Positions 60,718 to 64,000 of a DNA stretch of 64,000 bases are shown here, piece by piece (within the stretch, counting starts at the first letter, position 1; every line of letters starts with the position of its first letter). The notes beneath the pieces are model-generated. The model made no database searches and was not told where the DNA came from. It worked only from the letters and a program-made list of their open reading frames with translations. The translations under genes and the position numbers were made by a program. The DNA is from VBCG01 sp044226535 (lineage in GTDB: Bacteria; Pseudomonadota; Gammaproteobacteria; Burkholderiales; Casimicrobiaceae), in the NCBI GenBank assembly GCA_044226535.1, contig JBGAGT010000012.1, positions 62,001-126,000 on the forward strand. Reading direction: 5' to 3'.

Positions 60718-62154
60718 TTGAAGCTTCAGGAAACTGCTGTGCCGGTGCACACCGGCCCCACCATCAGCGAACGACTTACCGACTTCGTGCTGGCCTGCGA
60801 CTATGCCAAGACGCCAGACGAGGTGCTGACGCGCTTTCGCATGTTCATCCTCGACTACCTGGGTGTCGCGCTCACCGGGTCGTTTTCCAAGTCGAGCCAG
60901 ATCATGGGGGGAGTCGTCGAGTCGCTGGGCGGCAAGCCCACGGCGACGGTCATCGGGCGCTCGTTCAAGGCCAACGCCGCGTTCGGCGCGCTGGCGAACG
61001 GAACCACCGGCCATGCGATCGAGATGGACGACGACCATCGCACGTCGGTGCTCCACCCCGCCGTGGCCGTCATCCCGGCTGCGCTCGCCGCGGCCGAGCT
61101 GGTCGGCGCCAAGGGCGACAAGCTGATCGAGGGCGTCATCTGCGGCTATGAGCTCATGTGCCGCATCGGCGATGCCTTCCTCGGCACCATGTACGACGAA
61201 GGTTTCCATCCCACCGGGGCATGCGGGGTCTTCGGCGCCGCGGCGGCGGCCGGCAAGATCCTGGGGCTCGACCGCAAGCAGATGGTCGCGGCGCTGGGTA
61301 TAGCGGGCACGCAGGCTGCGGGCCTCGAGGAGTGGAAGAGCGACGGGTCGTGGATCAAGCGCCTGCATCCAGGCAAATCGGCCGAGGCCGGCGTGCTGGC
61401 CGCGCTGCTTGCCCAAGGCGGCTACACGGGGCCGGCCACGATCATCGAGGGTCCCCATGGCTTCCTGAAGGCGTTCTCTTTCGAGCGCAAGTGGGACGTC
61501 GACATGATCCTCGACGGCCTCGGCACCGAGTACCGCGGATACGGCACCAGTTTCAAGCCCTACGCGGGTTGCCGCTTCTACCACCAGGTCATCGATGCCA
61601 CGCTGGCCCTGGTGCATGCGCACGGCATCACGGCAGACGACGTGGCCGGCGCCCGCGTGCGCGTGTACCGCACCGCGTACCAGACCCTGTGCACGCCCAG
61701 GGAGCGGCGCTATCGCCCCTCCACGGTGGTGGACGCGCAATTCTCCATTCCCTTCTCGGTTGCCGCCTCGATCATCCACGGCCCGGTCATGCCGGTGCAT
61801 TATTCGGATTCGGCGATTCGCGACCCCAAGGTGCTCGACCTGTGTTCCCGCGTGGAAGGCATCCCCGACGACGACTACGAGAAGCGCTATCCGGGCCGCT
61901 TCCCGACCGAAGTGACCATCGTCATGAAGGATGGCCGCGAGTTCACCGAGTATCGCGACCTCCCCACCGGCGACCCGGAAAATCCCATCTACGCCACGGC
62001 AGGGCGCTTCGAGGCGGAGATCGTCGGCAAGTTCGAGCGGCTGCTTGGATTCCTTCCCGACTACAAGGCGCGCGCACCGAAGATGGTCGAGCGCCTACAG
62101 GCCCTGGGGCCGAAGGACGGCGTCACGGAGCTCCTCTCGCTGTTCGTGCCCTGA
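60718..62154 (+). CDS. MmgE/PrpD-family protein (second of three)
   Basis: A 478-residue MmgE/PrpD protein: FRMFILDYLGVALTG, LANGTTGHAIEMDDDHRTSV then LHPAVAVIPAALAAAE, FHPTGACGVFGAAAAAG, IKRLHPGKSAEAGVLAALLA, KPYAGCRFYHQVIDATLALV and a C-terminal lid. The TTG start at 60718 was chosen because GGGAGA lies 5 nt upstream and because an earlier in-frame TTG at 60664 would precede the predicted transcription start. The acidic DDD and His residues of the active-site region are kept. It shares its probable regulator with the first copy and is followed after 58 bp by a third. Confidence 0.87.
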   Translation: MKLQETAVPVHTGPTISERLTDFVLACDYAKTPDEVLTRFRMFILDYLGVALTGSFSKSSQIMGGVVESLGGKPTATVIGRSFKANAAFGALANGTTGHAIEMDDDHRTSVLHPAVAVIPAALAAAELVGAKGDKLIEGVICGYELMCRIGDAFLGTMYDEGFHPTGACGVFGAAAAAGKILGLDRKQMVAALGIAGTQAAGLEEWKSDGSWIKRLHPGKSAEAGVLAALLAQGGYTGPATIIEGPHGFLKAFSFERKWDVDMILDGLGTEYRGYGTSFKPYAGCRFYHQVIDATLALVHAHGITADDVAGARVRVYRTAYQTLCTPRERRYRPSTVVDAQFSIPFSVAASIIHGPVMPVHYSDSAIRDPKVLDLCSRVEGIPDDDYEKRYPGRFPTEVTIVMKDGREFTEYRDLPTGDPENPIYATAGRFEAEIVGKFERLLGFLPDYKARAPKMVERLQALGPKDGVTELLSLFVP

Positions 62155-62212
62155 GCCGCACCGGGCGCATGCGCGGCGTGCCGCGCGTGCTGCACCTGCC
62201 CGAAGGCGCGCG

Positions 62213-63565
62213 ATGACACTGCTCGAGGACCTGGCGACCCAAGTCGTCGCGACGCGATACGGCGACTTGCCGGCCGCAGCAGTGAGGGCCGCGAAGCTCG
62301 GCATCCTCGACGCCCTGGGCGTGGCGCTTGCGGCGTCCAGCGAGGGTTCGGTGCGCCTGTTGTTCGACGTGCTGCCGCGGGATAGCGGCGTGGCGAGGGT
62401 GTGGGGTCGCAACGCCCGTCTTTCGGCCTACGATGCCGCGCTCGCCAACGCCACGGCCGCGCACGCGCTCGACTACGACGACTGCAACAACGTCTATGGC
62501 GGGCATCCGTCGGCGCACCTCGTGCCGGCCGTCCTCGCCCTCGCCGACGAGCTCGGAAGCAGCGGCGAAGACGTGTTGCTCGCCTATGCCGTGGGCTTCG
62601 AGGCGCAGTGCAAGCTCGGCCGTTGCGATAGGCTCACGCAATATGCGCGCGGCTGGCACCCCACCACGACGATCGGCGTCTTCGGCGCCGCGGCCGCCTG
62701 CGCGCGGCTGCTCGACCTCGATCGCGACCGGACGGTCGTGGCGATGGCGATCGCCTGTTCGCTCGCCTCGGGCATCAAGGCGAACTTCGGCACCATGGTG
62801 AAGGCGTTCCAGGTGGGACATTGCGCCCGCAGCGGCGTGATGGCGGCGCGGCTGGCGGCGGCGGGCTACAGCGCGGAGCCGGGCGCGCTCGAGCATGCAC
62901 AGGGCTATTTCAACGTCTTCAACGGGATCGGCCAATGGCGGCCCCTGGACTTCGGGGCGACGTGGGGCCGACCTTGGGAGGTGATCGAGCCGGGCATCGT
63001 ATTCAAGCAATATCCCTGTTGCGGCAGCACGCACCCCGCGGTGGACGCGGTGATGCAGCTGCGCGACCGCCTTCCCGCCAACCTCTCCGCCATTCGCCAC
63101 ATCGATTGCGCCATCCACGAGCTTTGCCTGCGCCACACCAACCGGCCGGCACCCACGTCGGGCACCGACGCGAAATTCAGCCTGCAGTATTGCGTGGCGC
63201 GCGCCGTTGCGGACGGCGGTGTGTGCCTCGACGACTTCACGCCCGGGCGCATCGACCAGCCTTCCGTGCGCGACCTGATGGCGCGCATGTCGGTACGGCC
63301 CTACACGTCGACGGAGTTTCCCCGGGATAACCTGCTGGGCGCCCTGGTGTCCATCGGCCTCGCCGATGGCACGCGCCTCGACGGCCGCATCGACGAGCCC
63401 GTGGGTGCGAGCTCCGCGCATCCGTTGCCAGATGGCGCGCTGCGCCGCAAATTCCTCGACTGCGCGGCATCTGCTCACGGCGATGAGCGAGCGATGGAGC
63501 TGTTGCAGCTCATCGAGAACCTGGAGGCGCTCGGGCACGTCGGCGAGCTCACCGACCGGCTATGA
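62213..63565 (+). CDS. MmgE/PrpD-family protein (third of three)
   Basis: A 450-residue MmgE/PrpD protein. The DD motif reads ANATAAHALDYDDCNNVYGG then HPSAHLVPAVLALADE, closer to the canonical GHPS of 2-methylcitrate dehydratase relatives than in the other two copies. Further features are WHPTTTIGVFGAAAACARLL, VKAFQVGHCARSGVMAARLA and KQYPCCGSTHPAVDAVMQL. The ATG at 62213 follows GAAGGCG. It has no site of its own matching the LysR operator and is probably cotranscribed with the second copy. Three diverged paralogues in one locus suggest different substrates or steps. Confidence 0.87.
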   Translation: MTLLEDLATQVVATRYGDLPAAAVRAAKLGILDALGVALAASSEGSVRLLFDVLPRDSGVARVWGRNARLSAYDAALANATAAHALDYDDCNNVYGGHPSAHLVPAVLALADELGSSGEDVLLAYAVGFEAQCKLGRCDRLTQYARGWHPTTTIGVFGAAAACARLLDLDRDRTVVAMAIACSLASGIKANFGTMVKAFQVGHCARSGVMAARLAAAGYSAEPGALEHAQGYFNVFNGIGQWRPLDFGATWGRPWEVIEPGIVFKQYPCCGSTHPAVDAVMQLRDRLPANLSAIRHIDCAIHELCLRHTNRPAPTSGTDAKFSLQYCVARAVADGGVCLDDFTPGRIDQPSVRDLMARMSVRPYTSTEFPRDNLLGALVSIGLADGTRLDGRIDEPVGASSAHPLPDGALRRKFLDCAASAHGDERAMELLQLIENLEALGHVGELTDRL

Positions 63566-63610
63566 CCGGGCATGCGTCGCAGGCGCGCCGCACGTCGCCG
63601 GTGGCCGGCC

Positions 63611-64000
63611 TCAGGCGCTCGTGCCTTCGCGTCGGCCCGCAACGCCGTCGCTGCGCAGCGACGCGATCGCCTCCTCCGAGTAGCCGAGCTCCCTGAGCAC
63701 CGCGTCCGTGTGCTCGCCGAGCAATGGCGCGCGCATGGCCACCCGCTCGACGCCCGCGATCGAAACCGGCATGCCGATGGCCTGCATCGTTCCCGCGACC
63801 GGATGTTCGTAGCGCAGGACCAGGCCGCGCGCCTCCAGCTGGGGCTCCTGGAGGAATTCGTCGAGGCGGTTGACGCGTGAGCACGGCACATTGGCCTCGG
63901 CGAGCGTCTCCACCCAGTGGTCGACGCTTTGCTTCGAGACCACCGACTCGATCAGCGCGACGGTCTGCTCGCGATTGTTGACGCGGTCGGTGTTGGTGCG
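63611..64000 (-). CDS. Family III CoA-transferase (CaiB/BaiF), C-terminal part
   Basis: The 3' 129 codons of a minus-strand gene whose start lies beyond the window edge. The frame stays open from the last base. Recognisable C-terminal family features are DHWVETLAEANVPCSRVNRL, DEFLQEPQLEARGLV, GTMQAIGMPVSIAG and LGEHTDAVLRELGYSEEAI. These enzymes move CoA between small carboxylic acids, forming the CoA esters of dicarboxylates. It converges on the third PrpD gene, with a 45-bp gap, so it may serve the same pathway. Confidence 0.88.
   Translation of the reverse strand, partial: RTNTDRVNNREQTVALIESVVSKQSVDHWVETLAEANVPCSRVNRLDEFLQEPQLEARGLVLRYEHPVAGTMQAIGMPVSIAGVERVAMRAPLLGEHTDAVLRELGYSEEAIASLRSDGVAGRREGTSA

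Noticed and set aside
58298..63565. Complete methylcitrate-cycle (prp) operon
   Set aside because: No 2-methylisocitrate lyase, methylcitrate synthase or AcnD gene is present and the regulator is LysR, not PrpR; only the MmgE/PrpD fold is supported.

Overview
The window is very GC-rich (roughly 70 %) and almost wholly coding. Gene order and content point to a betaproteobacterium, most likely Burkholderiales or a close relative: argC / DUF6776 protein / bactofilin / erpA, rplM-rpsI, argH divergent from algZ-algR, lipoprotein-tamA-tamB, a complete dcw cluster from mraZ to ftsZ followed by lpxC, dciA, an M23 peptidase and secA. No species can be named from sequence reading alone.

Layout. 0.2-6.6 kb holds two tandem LuxR/FixJ-type regulators with eroded receiver domains, a LysR regulator, outer-membrane phospholipase A, an orphan amino-acid-type binding protein, a glycine-zipper lipoprotein and a META/DUF4377 protein. 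6.6-12.5 kb (minus strand) holds a DUF4105 / ceramidase-like membrane pair, an MliC-like protein, erpA, bactofilin, a DUF6776 protein, argC and rpsI/rplM with a clear sigma-70 promoter. 12.5-13.7 kb is a regulatory and repeat-rich gap around an OsmC gene, with a candidate small RNA. 13.7-26 kb holds a beta-hydroxyacid dehydrogenase, argH, the AlgZ/AlgR pair, a PfkB kinase, a lipoprotein, PlsC, ApaH, a Rep-type helicase carrying in-frame repeat insertions, a dihaem cytochrome c, tRNA-Arg(CCG), and a TetR/SnoaL operon with a legible operator. 26-32.4 kb is the TamA/TamB outer-membrane assembly module. 32.8-52 kb is the dcw cluster under a promoter with three 10-bp-spaced MraZ boxes; nearly every junction is an ATGA/GTGA/TGATG overlap, so translation is coupled from peptidoglycan precursor synthesis (murE, F, D, G, C, B, ddl, mraY) through the divisome (ftsL, I, W, Q, A, Z) to lipid A synthesis (lpxC). 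52-58 kb holds a repeat patch, ubiX, dciA, an M23 peptidase, secA and a rhomboid protease. 58.2-64 kb is a metabolic accessory block: three MmgE/PrpD paralogues, a LysR regulator and the 3' part of a family III CoA-transferase.

What stands out. (1) Two dispersed palindromic repeat families are tolerated inside or between essential genes and appear to have been turned into protein: an in-frame block inside the Rep helicase, the C-terminal tails of MurB and UbiX, the TamB N-terminus, and a mini-ORF between ftsI and murE that keeps stop/start coupling at both ends. (2) Two near-identical promoter/operator sites precede two of the PrpD paralogues and flank the LysR gene, defining a probable small regulon. 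(3) Two hairpins downstream of lpxC have unrelated stems but a shared 25-nt core. (4) A candidate trans-acting sRNA with several anti-Shine-Dalgarno motifs lies upstream of rplM.
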